DNA of 64,000 bases from Meconema thalassinum (Eukaryota; Arthropoda; Insecta; Orthoptera; Tettigoniidae): positions 128,926,533 to 128,990,532 of the forward strand of contig OX336393.1 of NCBI GenBank assembly GCA_946902985.2. Reading direction: 5' to 3'. Under the pieces are notes generated by a model. It ran no database searches. It worked only from the letters and a program-made list of their open reading frames with translations, and was not told where the DNA came from. Shown piece by piece: positions 45,413 to 55,929 of this stretch. A program made the translations under genes and the position numbers. Each line of letters starts with the position of its first letter. Positions within the stretch are counted from its first letter, which is position 1.

Positions 45413-46670
45413 GAGGGAGCAGACTTGAATTGCGCAAGTACAGGCTGGTTAGCGTTACGTCCATCGTTTGTAAACAGATGGCGAATCTCATTTGCGAAAA
45501 CTTGAGGGAAGAGTGGGATACATTATCATGGTTTAATGATCGGCAACATGGATTTCGGAAAGGTTACTCATGCGAGAGTCAGATGCTATGACCTTTTCAA
45601 GATATTAGCGAATCGTTACACAATGGAGCGTTGGTCAACGCCGTAGTTATAGATTTTGCGAAGGCATTTGATGTCGTGCCACATGAAGTGCTACTCCATA
45701 AATTAGCTCCAACGAAGATAGAAGAGTAATTTTATGTATTCAAGTATTTTTGACGGGTCGTTCCCAGAAAGTGAAAGTCGAAGGCCTATTCTCGGATGAA
45801 ATAACCGTAACGTCGGGTATCCCTCAGGGCAGCTTAATCAAAACGTTGTTATTTTTGGCGTTTGTAAATGATTTACCAAATGGGATTCGCAGTGACTGTC
45901 GATTGTTTGCGGATGATTGTGTAATGTATCGAAATATACAATCGCAGTACTTAAGATGACCTGAACCTGGTCTATAAGTGGGCGATTGAAAATAAAATTA
46001 AAATAAATACTAGAAAATGGCGTCTCATAAAAATAGGGAAAGGGCAAAGGCAAGATTTTCATTATAGCATTGGCTCGGAAATACTGTACTTGTAGAAGAA
46101 GATTCTTGCAAATATTTGGGCGTTCACGTAAGGAATGATGTGAAATGGAGTAGTCATGCAGGATGTGTAGTTTCTAAAGCGTACAAATCTCTGCACTTTG
46201 TAATGAGGGTATTAAAAGGAAGTAGAACCTCTGCTAAAGAATTAGGATAGTTGTCACTTGTAAGACCTATACTGGAATACGCCTTGGCGGTTTGGGATCC
46301 ATATAAAGTAGGGCTCATCAACGAGTTGGAAATGGTACAAATAAAGGCCGCTACATACGTGTTCAGTGACTTTAATCCCAGGAGCAGTGTGACTCGTATG
46401 TTAAAGAAACTTGGGTTGGAATCACTCGATGCTAGGAGGATGAAATCAAGACTCTGCGCTATGTACAACACGTATACAAATCAACCAACATAGGGTGAGC
46501 TTAGCAAACGTATGGGAAAGCCCACTTATATGAGTAGGAGTGATCATTCTTTCAAAGTTAAGGGACGACCACAGCGAACAAATTATGGTAAATATTCCTT
46601 CGTAAACCATGGCATTGATAACTGGAACTCTCTACCTGCCGCAGTCTTAGAGCCTTTCCCCAATCTTATA
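45413..46670 (+). pseudogene. CR1/Jockey-like LINE piece 3 (RT core)
   Basis: Decayed RT: NDRQHGFRKGYSCESQ (stop soon after), AVVIDFAKAFDVVPHE (motif A), TSGIPQGS (motif B), CRLFADDCVMY (motif C with the catalytic DD pair), then SLVRPILEYALAVWDPYKVG and ARRMKSRLCAMYNTYTN, ending with DNWNSLPAAVLEPFPNLI at the Tc1 insertion. Several stops and frameshifts interrupt it, so it is old. Copies of this type usually end in a short tandem tail, seen in piece 4. Confidence 0.85.
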
Positions 46671-48135
46671 CACACATCAAAAAAAGTTTTGCATCACCTC
46701 GGTTCCCAGATCTCCGGCATATAGACGTTGACTGTGTATATTGTATCCAAGATACAGTCCCTTTGACTGTTCATAGATGTCACTAAAACTGCTCAAAGAT
46801 GTAAACAACCATGCATGAGCAGGGCCTATTAGACGGAGGGGGTACGACAGCCGATCAGTTCCAGTCATTCCACCAGGACGAAGGTACGCTGCTCATGTTG
46901 TCTGTAGTTCTACCATGCCTAGAAGGTCAATACCGCAGTTCGATCGCGTCCGCATTGTTACTTTGTGTCAAGAAGGGCTCTCAACAAGGGAAGTTTCCAG
47001 GCGTCTCAGAGTGAACCAAAGCGATGTTGTTCGGACATGGAGGAGGTACAGAGATACAGGAACTGTCGATGACAGGCCTCGCTCAGGCCGCCCAAGGGCT
47101 ACTACTGTAGTGGATGACCGCTACTTACGGATTGCCGCTCGGAGGAACCCTGACAGCAATGCCACCATGTTGAATAATGCGTTTCGTTCAGCCACAGGAC
47201 GTCGTGTTTCAACTCAAACTGTGCGCAATAGGCTGCATGATGCGCAACTTCACTCCCGACGTCCATGGCGAGGTCCAGCTTTGCAACCCCGACACCATGC
47301 AGCGCGGTACAGATGGGCCCAACAACATGCTGAATGGACCCCACGGAATTGGCATCACGTTCTCTTCACCGATGAGTGTCGCATATGCCTTCAACCAGAC
47401 AATCGTCGGAGACGTGTTTGGAGGCACCCTGGTCAGGCTGAACGTCTTAGACACACTGTCCAGCGAGTGCAGCAAGGTGGTGGTTCCCTGATGTTTTGGG
47501 GTGGCATTATGTGGGGCCGACGTACGCCACTGGTGGTCATGGAAGGCTCCGAAACGGCTTTACGATACCTGAATGACATCCTCCGACCCATAGTGCAACC
47601 ATATCGGCAGAATATTGGAGAGGCATTTGTCTTCATGGACGACAATTCTCGACCTCATCGTGCACATCTTGTGAATGCGTTCCTTCAAGATAACGACATC
47701 GCTCGACTACAGTGGCCAGCATGTTCGCCAGACATGAACCCTATCGAACATGCCTGGGATATGTTGAAAAGGGCTGTTTATGGACGTCTTGACCCACCAA
47801 CCACTCTGAGAGATTTACGCCGAATTGTCGTTGAGGAGTGGGACAATTTGGACCAACAGTGTCTTGATGAACTTGTGGATAGTATGCCACGGCGAATACA
47901 GGCATGCATCAATGCAAGAGGACGTGCTACTGGGTATTAGAGGTAGTGGTGTGTACTGCAATCTGGACCACAAATGCTGAAAGTCTAGCTGTATGATGGT
48001 ACAACATGCAATGTGTGGGTCTCATGAGCAATAAAACGAGCTGAAATGTTGTTTGTGTTGATCTCTATTCCCTTTGTATTTAACGGTTCCGGAACTCTTG
48101 GAACCGAGGTGATGCAAAACTTTTTTTGATGTGTG
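46671..48135 (+). mobile_element. Tc1-type transposon, apparently complete
   Basis: Terminal inverted repeats (46671-46706 and 48100-48135) are identical over 36 bp, starting CACACATCAAAAAAAG. The target TA is duplicated at 46669-46670 and 48136-48137. The 1,465 bp length, the internal full-length DD34E transposase and uneroded termini mark a young, potentially autonomous element. It is nested in the 3' part of a decayed LINE. Confidence 0.95.
46915..47940 (+). CDS. Tc1-family DD34E transposase, intact
   Basis: A nuclear DNA transposase of 341 residues, the usual Tc1 length, cutting at its own TIRs and inserting at TA. N-terminal paired-type HTH: VRIVTLCQEGLSTREVSRRL (residues ~12-31) and a second HTH around residues 70-110, with an AT-hook-like linker RPRSGRPRA between. 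Catalytic triad: Asp in HHVLFTDECR (~152), Asp in FVFMDDNSRPH (~243) and Glu in PDMNPIEHAWD, with 34 residues between the last two. The ATG at 46915 is chosen because it begins the HTH region at the normal place. No stop or frameshift. An AATAAAA signal follows at about 48031. Activity has not been shown. Confidence 0.95.
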   Translation: MPRRSIPQFDRVRIVTLCQEGLSTREVSRRLRVNQSDVVRTWRRYRDTGTVDDRPRSGRPRATTVVDDRYLRIAARRNPDSNATMLNNAFRSATGRRVSTQTVRNRLHDAQLHSRRPWRGPALQPRHHAARYRWAQQHAEWTPRNWHHVLFTDECRICLQPDNRRRRVWRHPGQAERLRHTVQRVQQGGGSLMFWGGIMWGRRTPLVVMEGSETALRYLNDILRPIVQPYRQNIGEAFVFMDDNSRPHRAHLVNAFLQDNDIARLQWPACSPDMNPIEHAWDMLKRAVYGRLDPPTTLRDLRRIVVEEWDNLDQQCLDELVDSMPRRIQACINARGRATGY

Positions 48136-48137
48136 TA

Positions 48138-48290
48138 TGTGTTGATGAAAAGACTGACGATTTGTGTAAATACTCCAGTTTAATTGTCATGTATAATTAT
48201 TTATTTGTTATGTACACCCAATTTGCCACCGGGGGCACACCCCCAATTGCAAATAAATGAATGAATGAATGAATGAATGAATGAAAACCT
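48138..48290 (+). pseudogene. CR1/Jockey-like LINE piece 4: C-terminus and tail
   Basis: After the Tc1 element and one TA, the LINE frame continues (VDEKTDDLCKYSSLIVMYNY ... GGTPPIANK) to a TGA overlapping the (ATGA/TGAA)n tail at 48258-48285. A short tandem tail in place of poly(A) is typical of CR1-like elements. Confidence 0.7.
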
Positions 48291-48457
48291 TGATATCTCG
48301 AACTTCTATTACTCGAATTTTCGGTAACTCGCAATTATTGATATCTCGAACATTTACTTTTTTATAATATTAATGTTATTGGCTAATAATCTTAGTGGAA
48401 AACTGGTGACTCAAGTAGTTACCCCAAATAAATCACGGGAAAGTGTGGGGATCAATT

Positions 48458-48770
48458 GGATGATACCGACAGCAGTGGCTACGCTGGCTAAAGCACAGCG
48501 ATAGGTCTCTGCTGACTCGGTAGACGCGTGGGTTCGAGCCCCACCGTCGGCCGTTCTTGAAATGGTTTTCCGTGGTATTCCCATCTTCAACACCAGGCAT
48601 ATGCTGGGATGGTACATTCTGACAGGCCACGGCTGCTTCCTTCCACATCCCTACCCAGTTTCATTCATCTTCATTAATTCCATCTCTCATCTCGGTGTGC
48701 AGGTCGGCCACGGGCGTCGACTAGAAAGATCTGCTCTCAGCCTCTCAGGATGCCACACGACAAAAAAAAA
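48458..48770 (+). repeat. SINE family S1
   Basis: CCGACAGCAGTGGCTACGCT, GGTAGACGCGTGGGTTCGAG (B box GGTTCGAGCCC), GTGGTATTCCCATCTTCAAC, TGCAGGTCGGCCACGGGCGT, ending in ACACGACAAAAAAAAA. AATTGGATGAT on the left and AATTGAAAGATG on the right may be a worn target duplication. Confidence 0.8.
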
Positions 48771-49522
48771 TTGAAAGATGTCACCAAAGGGTGCCAGGGA
48801 AACAACATCATACTAATGGGAGATTTCAATGCCCAGATAGGGGAGGAGAGAAAATATCACCACGTAGTTGGGAAATACCCAGCGGATAACAGGACCAATC
48901 AAAATGGTGTCAGACTTGGAGTTGTGCCAAGTCCTTCGTGTGGTACTGAAACCCACAGCTTTTAAAGAGCTTCCTATAAAACAAAACAAAAAGATCTCAC
49001 CAAACCTAAACTTGGGTGAATTTTAACTGGACCATGTCGCTATTCGGCGGAAGTTTCATAAGGAGATACAAAATATGAAAGTCCTCAGAAAAGCTAACTT
49101 AGACTATGACCATTACCTGTCGAAGATAAGATTCAAAATCATCCCTAAAAGGAGAGACAGGTCATCAAACCCACGAGCAGGCGATATAACCGGGAAAAGA
49201 TCTTAAATTCAAAAGAATACCATCCTGCAACAAAGGATGTATACTACCAAGAAAGGGATCAAATGAAAGGGAATCTATTGTCAAAAGTGGAACAATTGGT
49301 CCCTATAACAAAATTTAAAAGGCATGCTTGGTGGTCGGAAGAATATGGCGATCTATTGAAACAAAGGAAGGATGCACGGCACAAATGGCAGTCGCAACGA
49401 AAGGAAAGCAATAGACAAACATTCTTGAATATTAGAAAGACTGTCAATAAAAATATCCAAAAAAATAGAAAGGCCTACGAAAACCAGATGCTTGTTCAAA
49501 TAGACGAGTACTTTACTAAGAA

Positions 49523-49711
49523 AAGGAAGCTTGTAGTTTAACGTGACCGTTAATCTTGAGATCATGAGCCACGGGACCTCCTTTTTACGTGGAATCCGAA
49601 CCACAGGACATGGCATTTCACTTCGAAAATCTCACATGCATTGACCGGGAATCGAACCCGGACCGCCTTGGTGAGAGGCATACAGCTAGACCGCTGAGCC
49701 ACCACGCCCCC
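49523..49711 (-). repeat. tRNA-derived SINE with 13-bp TSD
   Basis: ACTTTACTAAGAA flanks it at 49510-49522 and 49712-49724. The minus strand starts GGGGCGTGGTGGCTCAGCGG and carries GGTCCGGGTTCGATTCCCGG, a very good tRNA-like head with a perfect B box. The body (TGAGATTTTCGAAGTGAAATG) is different from the S1-S5 families. Only ~189 bp, apparently complete. Confidence 0.9.
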
Positions 49712-50795
49712 ACTTTACTAAGAACAAGACAAGGAGTTTCTACAAAGTTTTTAAACAACGAAGTACATACAACCGACCATTCAGGTACAGGACGAGAACG
49801 GAAATACAGCACATAACAGCAAGGATGACTGTAGAACACTAGCCGTTTATTTTGAAAATCTCCTCAACTGTGAAGTACCAGTTCAAAGAATGACATTTAA
49901 CGTCCCAACAAATCCCAATCCTGACTCACCACGAGGAGCTGGAAAAGATCGTATCGAGCCTCAAAAACAACAAAGCACCGGGGGAAAACCAGACTACTGC
50001 CGAACTTTGGAAGAATGCCAATAAGAAAGCAATAGTACACCTACAAAAAGTATTTCAGGAAATCTGGTTAAAGGAAATTATTCCAGAAGAATGGAAGATG
50101 GCCCGTATCTACCCATTCCACAATGAGGTTATAAAGGACTCCAACAACTACAGGGGTTCATCACTTTTGGATGTTACATATAAGATATTCTCAAAGGCCT
50201 TACTTAATACAGCAGAACCACAGTTACATCATCAATCAGGATTCAGAAAGGGGAGATCCTGGTTGAAGCAAATCCTGAACCTAAAAATCTCATAGTTTAC
50301 CAGAAATCAAGGACGAAAAGTACGTTATCACTTTCATTGACTTCCATAAGGCGTATGACTCACTAGATCGGGAAAACCTCCTTTCTGTACTAAAATAATT
50401 ATGTCTGGACAGCAAAACAACAAACCACTTCAGGGAAACCCTCACTAATGCAGTTCACGGGAGAATTGTCGGTGTCGTGCCATTTCTTCCAGGTGCCATT
50501 TCGTCCAAATTCCACGAACAGGGGCAGGTGGGTTGACTCTCTACCGGTCCACTAGTGCAATTTCGTCCAAACACCTATGATTGACAGTTTGACAGGTGTA
50601 CAATAACTGTTTCATTTCATTGCATTTCTTGTAAGAAATAAGTAATTTTTTGATGTTTGTAATAATGGACGTTACTCGCTCCGCTCGTTTGCCACCAGTC
50701 AACTATATTTTACAATGAAATGCTTATAATGTAAACAACATAGTGAGAATAGAAACAAATAGTTTCACAAATCAGGTGATAATTATGACGATGAT

Positions 50796-51122
50796 GATTT
50801 TTTTTTTTTTTGGTCGTGTGGCCTCATGAGAGACCGAGTGCAGGTCTTTCTATTCGACGCCCGTGGGCGACCTGCGCGTCGGTGTGAGAGATGAAATAGA
50901 TGAAGATGAATGAAACTGGGCAAGAATGTGGAAGGAAGCGGCCGTGGCCTATCAGTAGGTACCGTCCCAGCATTTGCCTGGTGTTGAAAATGGGAAACCA
51001 CGGAAAACCATTTCAAGGACAGCCGACGGTGGGGCTCGAACCCACGCGTCTACCGAGTCAGCAGAGAGCTTGGTCTCATGACCTAACGCTGCGCTTTAGC
51101 CAGCAGAGCCACTACTGTCGGT
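50796..51122 (-). repeat. SINE family S1, in the TIR element
   Basis: T-rich tail complement at 50799-50812, GGTCGTGTGGCCTCATGAGA, GGGGCTCGAACCCACGCGTC (reversed B box) and end CAGAGCCACTACTGTCGGTA. ACGATGATGA occurs on both sides (50787-50796 and 51122-51131) as a target duplication within a GAT-rich site. Confidence 0.85.
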
Positions 51123-51227
51123 ACGATGATGATGATGATGATGATAATTGTTGTTGTAAGGAGCCTAACATCTAGGTTATCGGCCCTTGCGTTCTGGGTG
51201 ATAGCGAAAATGACAATGAAGTGTAAA

Positions 51228-51480
51228 CCAGAACGAAAATTATGTGAGAAGGAAAATACTCACAAAAAAGGAACTCAGATTGAAACTACTCACAAAATGG
51301 AGAGCGGTAATAAGTTACTCACAAAACGGAATTTAGAACGAAAATACTCATAAAAGGAATAGATTGAATAATACGCACAAAATGTAGGTCAGGTTCAAAA
51401 TACGTACAAAATGCAATGTACAGTCACAATACTTAAAAAATGCAATTCAAATTTAAAATACTTACAAAATGAAGTATTTG
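51228..51480. repeat. Degenerate ~30-bp minisatellite
   Basis: About eight imperfect units centred on AAAATACTCACAAAATG (e.g. near 51255, 51285, 51315, 51342, 51400 and 51455). Located inside the TIR element. Confidence 0.7.
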
Positions 51481-52590
51481 TTCATAAACAAAGGCGGGGA
51501 GGGGAGGAATGGAATTTCACAGCAGGGGTCATTGACCACTGACTTCCTGCACTGCCTCAACCCTTGTCAACATTTCATCTGGACGAGATGGCACTCATTA
51601 AATTGTGTAATAATTTGTAAAACCGAGCTGGACGAAATGGCACGTTTTTAAAGGAAATTTGTTGCTGGACGAAATGGCACTGAACCGAATTGTCAGCTCC
51701 TTTTGAGATCAAGACTGGTGTACGACAGGGTGACAGACTGTCCCCCATACTGTTGAACTGTGGCTTCAAGAAAGTAGTTAGGGTATGGGATAAGACAGTC
51801 AATGCTTGAATCCGACTAAAATCAGTAAACAAGGGTTTCAAGATCAAGTGTTTAGCTTTCGCAGACGACATGACCCTACTAGTTGAGACATGATAGGAGC
51901 CAAGGAGCAGTCCCTCGAACTGATGAAGCAAACAGAGAAGATAGGTCTCAAGATCTTCTTTGGAAAGACCAAAATAACAATCAACATAGAGGATTCAAAA
52001 TATTTGAAAGTGGGGGAACGATGAATAGAGATTTTCAGGGATTTCAAATACCTCAGTGAGTGGATCAGTTGGAATGGTCTTGAGAAGGAAGCAATGGAGT
52101 CTAGACGAAACAAAATGGAAATAGCCTTCCGGCTTACAAAAGTTACCTAAAACAAAAAATCACTCACCTGGAATGCCAAGATATGACATTATAATACAGT
52201 AGACAAGCCTGAAGCCCTGTAAGCTGCGTAAACGCTGTCCATGACTACAAAATTATGGTCCAATGGAAGAGTTGGAGATCAAGGAAAGGAAAATACTACG
52301 AACAATTCTAGGTCCCAAATTCCATTATAACGAACTCTTGTACATCAGCAATGAAACTTTGTAGAGGAGAACCGAAAAAGTTGCCGACACAATAAATAAA
52401 TGGAGGATTGACTTCTATGGGCACAGCCTAAGAATGGAGCCAAAAAGGATAACTAGAAGAACCTTAGACTTTTTCTGCAGTAAGAAAACGAAGCCGAACT
52501 GGTTTAAGGAGACAGAAAAGGACATACGAGAGTTCCAAATTTCAGAAGGGATGCTAATAATTAGTGTACATGATAAGCTTTCGTAAGAGA

Positions 52591-53889
52591 AAGGGGGAGG
52601 GGGGTTCTTTAATTAATAATTCTTGAATCTTGTGAATTGATCGTTTGGCGAACCATAATACTGAGAATTTATGATCATCGAGCATGGGAGCCTGCCCCTT
52701 TAGGGCCTTGTGCAGAAGGCAGGAGATAACATGAAATGAAAAGGTCTGACCCCTCTATGAATGAGGGAATCAGGAACGAAGACACAAGGGCCAATTGATG
52801 CGGGAAAGTGAAAGACACCCTAGGCCAGAGGTGCCCATACAGCATGACGGATGTGCTGATGGTCTTGCAGCGATGGTGGGGGAAGAATATATAGCTGTCT
52901 CTCTCACTCGCTTTCCCGTCTCACTCCCTCCCGTACTGCCTTCCCTGTGTTGTGTTTGAATCGTCGAACGTCAAACGACATTCAGTATATTGTAAATATA
53001 CAAACAAATTGAAACAAAACGAAAACAAGGGAGAAAGAAACCAATAATATTACCGAAATTGCAATGCCTTAAATAAGTTCCATGAAACAGTACCTTATCA
53101 GTATTTCTGACTGTTTTAATGCTAAGCAAATACAGTAATCGTCAAATACCGGTACACGGAGAATCAGGTGAAACACCATGTAGATGTGTCGGACAAACAA
53201 CGCATTGGACGAACAGTTTGTTTACAAAACGTCCGGTGCGCTAGCGATCCCAACTTGACTCTGTCAGACGCGGCGAAGAGCTGTCGCTGCGCCATCTGTC
53301 AGGGCGAGCAACCCAGCCAAGAGGCTTGCGGCGCAGCATAGCTAGCCAACGAGGGGCCAGACTCAGTTGGGGTCCCGTGCTTGCCAACTCTCGTCCTACT
53401 AGTCATGTTCACCTGGGCGACAAAGTATATGAAGCCCCTTAACTCCCCAAAAATGTGAGTCGCTGTGGCACCTGATCGGGTCCTGAGCATTCGACCATCC
53501 ACAAGGGAGTAACTCAAACAGAGCTGAAAGGAAATGATTAAATATGATTCTCAGTGAGCAGTGTAGTGATATGTTGAGCACAGGATGCTTGTTTAGGCTA
53601 AATGACTCCTAATTATAATATACCTTGTTCCTTTACATTTTTGTAGGTCTCAGAGAGCAGGAGATTGGACGGAAAAGGATCGTGTTTGGTACGTTAATAT
53701 TCAAATATTCAAATGTTAAAACGGAAGAACAAATACTGAAGGTTGTTTCCCACCTCTAGTAACAAATTGCACTTGAGGTTGGAAAGCTTTCTTTAATTGA
53801 ACTAGGCAACACTGAAAAATGGCATCTATCACTTCTATAAAATATTATATAGCTCAAAATATAGAAATTTCACTCTCATCAATGACTAA
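52591..53889. other. Unassigned; short PLE-like tail match at 53770-53840
   Basis: Contains a GC-rich segment (53250-53420) and an unplaced TGGGAGCCTGCCCCTTTAGG block. TTGGAAAGCTTTCTTTAATT and AACTAGGCAACACTGAAAAA near 53780-53817 match 23964-23999 at the end of HHR-repeat copy 3. No coding frame is recognised. Confidence 0.4.
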
Positions 53890-54804
53890 ACCAAAAGCCA
53901 CGTGCGATGCCCTGCAGGACTGACTGACAGTTTCCCTGTGACAGTTGGGGTCCATCAAGGCTCAGCTCTGTCTCCCCTGCTCTTTGTTATTGTCATGAAT
54001 TCCATAACGCGAGACCTGCAGAAGTGTGTCCCATGGACATTGCTATAGGCTGATGATGTGATGCTAGCGGCAGACTCCAGGAAGGATCTTGAAACTCAAT
54101 TGCAGACAAGGATTTGGTCTTCGTTTGAACATCCACAAGACTGAATACCTTGAAACAATTCCATCCCCTGGAACTATAGGTATTAATGGAGCTCCTCTTA
54201 CCAAGGTAAATACATTCCGATACCTTGGTTCACGATTCCATAGCGAGAGCTCTGTGAATGAAGATGTGCGAGCACGAATCAATGCGACTTGGATGCGATT
54301 CAGAGATGTCTCCGGTATTCTTTGTGATAAGAATATCCGCCTAAAATCAAAGATATACCGCACAATGGTCAGACCAGTTGCATTATATGGTACCGAGTGT
54401 TGGCCAGCACCTAGAAGTGCTGAGCACTCACTTCATGTCATGGAAATGCGGATGCTGCGAAGATCTTTAGACATTTCTCTGCTCGACCATATCCCCAACA
54501 CAACGATTCGACATATAGCTGGCGTGGCTCCAATCAATGAGAAAATGCAGGAATGGAGACTCCATTGGTATGGACACATTGTCCGTGCACCACAAAGTTC
54601 AGTCATCGGTTCGGACTACCATCTAACGGTCGACGGCCAGAGACAGCGTGGGAGACCAAAATTGCGGTGGCTGGACACTATTAACGCAGATTTACGAACA
54701 ATAAACTTGAAATCGCAGGAAGCATTAGATCGCAAGAAATGGTGTGCCTTGAACCAAAAAGCGGACCCCGTTGCTACGGGATGACGCTAAGAAGAAGAAG
54801 AAGA
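53890..54804 (+). pseudogene. RTE-like LINE: RT motifs B-C to C-terminus
   Basis: RT motif B VGVHQGSALSPLLFVIVMN, then motif C where the aromatic residue before ADD is replaced by a stop codon (TAG at about 54047). From 54089 a 231-codon frame follows: VNTFRYLGSRFHSESSVNED, MVRPVALYGTECWPA, WRLHWYGHIVRAP and GQRQRGRPKLRWLDTI, ending at 54784 with a stop. The (AAGAAG)n tail is at about 54788-54804. Truncated before motif A. Confidence 0.85.
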
Positions 54805-54848
54805 ATGAATGACTAAAATAAAATTCTTGAAAATACCGGTTATCTTGT

Positions 54849-55415
54849 ATTCTTCTTCTTCTCTCGAATTGGCCTACTTAGGACCACGTTTATTCAATTG
54901 GAGGGTCTTGATCTTCATCCAGTATTGACGCATCTTCTGCCGGTGTAACTCCTTTCTTCCAGTAGTCCAGGGGGTACCTCTCTTCCGAGGTTTCTCCTGA
55001 AATCCATGGACTTCCTTCAAAGCACGCCTCACAGCCTGTGTCTGTCATGCAGATCTGATATTTCCAGTTTGTTAATATCCTTCTGTTTCCGTCAACCACG
55101 TGGTTCTAATTGTGCCTGAAACTCAGCAAACGATTGGTCAATTTTGTGGAAGGTAATCTCGCGATATGGCCATATAAGGCTATTCTATTTTTTCTCGCAC
55201 AATCAGATAGTTTCTCTATATGTTCGTAGAGCTCGGAGTTTTGTCGCCTACGAAATTCTTCATCTACCTTTACAGGACCGAGGATCTTCCGGAGAATTCT
55301 CTTCTCTCCAATGTCCATCTTCTCCATCAGACCACTTCGGTTTAAAGAAAGACACTCCATGGCATATGAGCGTCTGGCTTTGTGACTGACATATTGTTTC
55401 AATTTCAAGTTACAA
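54849..55415 (-). pseudogene. RTE-like LINE 3' fragment, tail-to-tail with previous
   Basis: Minus frames give KLKQYVSHKARRSYAMECLS, GEKRILRKILGPVKVDEEFR, NSELYEHIEKLSDCARKNRI and ALYGHIARLPSTKLTNRLLS, close to the C-terminal region of the 58-61 kb LINE. A second segment (54890-55099) has a shifted frame. The 3' tail is the TTCTTCTTCTTCT tract at 54850-54863, i.e. (GAA)n on the minus strand. Confidence 0.8.
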
Positions 55416-55519
55416 GATACGCACTTCTAGTTGTAAGTGATCTTCACCAACCGAGAGGCAATTTCTAATTCAATGACTCTCATGGATAACGCTGCCCTTG
55501 TAATATAATAATGTAATTG

Positions 55520-55725
55520 GATTTACATCTCCTTTGACTACTGCGGCATTTTTGAGACGACGGGGTGCCGGAATATTTGGGGATCTTTAACGTGCCGGCA
55601 AATCTACTGGCATGGCTCTCTCGCAGTTGGGCACCCTCAAATGCCAGCTGACTGCGCCAGGATTCGATCCTGCAACCTAGAGAATAGCAGGTAAGAATAT
55701 TACCGCTGAGCCACGCAGCCAGCCG
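55520..55725 (-). repeat. SINE family S5
   Basis: Minus-strand head GGCTGGCTGCGTGGCTCAGC with B box GGATCGAATCC; plus-strand landmarks GCGGCATTTTTGAGACGACG, GGGATCTTTAACGTGCCGGC and GGGCACCCTCAAATGCC. Confidence 0.75.
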
Positions 55726-55929
55726 GTTACTATCTTAATTAGGGTTAAAATTGTTAATAAACAGAGACATTTTATTATAATTCTAATAATTTACCCAAGT
55801 GTGCAGTATAGGTCTACATGTTAATTTCTAAGCTCAGAGCTAGCTGTCAGAAGTTTTCAGAAGATCCTATTCAGAAATACGGATCTTTAGAAACCCAGTA
55901 CCAATATACTTAAAATGATATGTTAATTT

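Larger units (their letters stand above)
50471..51686. mobile_element. Nonautonomous TIR element, 8-bp TSD
   Basis: GAATTGTC is duplicated at 50463-50470 and 51687-51694. The outer 22 bases form imperfect TIRs (18 of 22 match) sharing GTGCCATTTC and TCCAG. GCCATTTCGTCC recurs several times inside both ends. An 8-bp duplication fits hAT-like elements, but TIRs starting GGTG/GGTT are not hAT-typical, so the superfamily is open. It contains an S1 SINE (50796-51122), a (GAT)n SINE end (51122-51187) and a ~30-bp minisatellite. It has no transposase. Confidence 0.8.
48771..52590 (+). pseudogene. RTE-like LINE, long but decayed, with two nested insertions
   Basis: Endonuclease part: NNIILMGDFNAQIGEER and VVGKYPADNRTNQNG, both close to the 58-61 kb LINE. 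Linker: FKRHAWWSEEYGDLLKQRKD. RT part: ENQTTAELWKNANKK, FQEIWLKEIIPEEWKMARIY, SGFRKGRSWLKQILNLK, FIDFHKAYDSLDRENL, then after an insertion TGVRQGDRLSPIL, CLAFADDMTLLVET and finally INKWRIDFYGHSLRMEPKRI. Many frameshifts and stops. Interrupted at 49523-49711 (SINE) and 50471-51686 (TIR element). Confidence 0.85.

Noticed and set aside
47102..47645. Minus and alternative-frame ORFs over the Tc1 transposase
   Set aside because: Shadows of the real 341-codon transposase frame.
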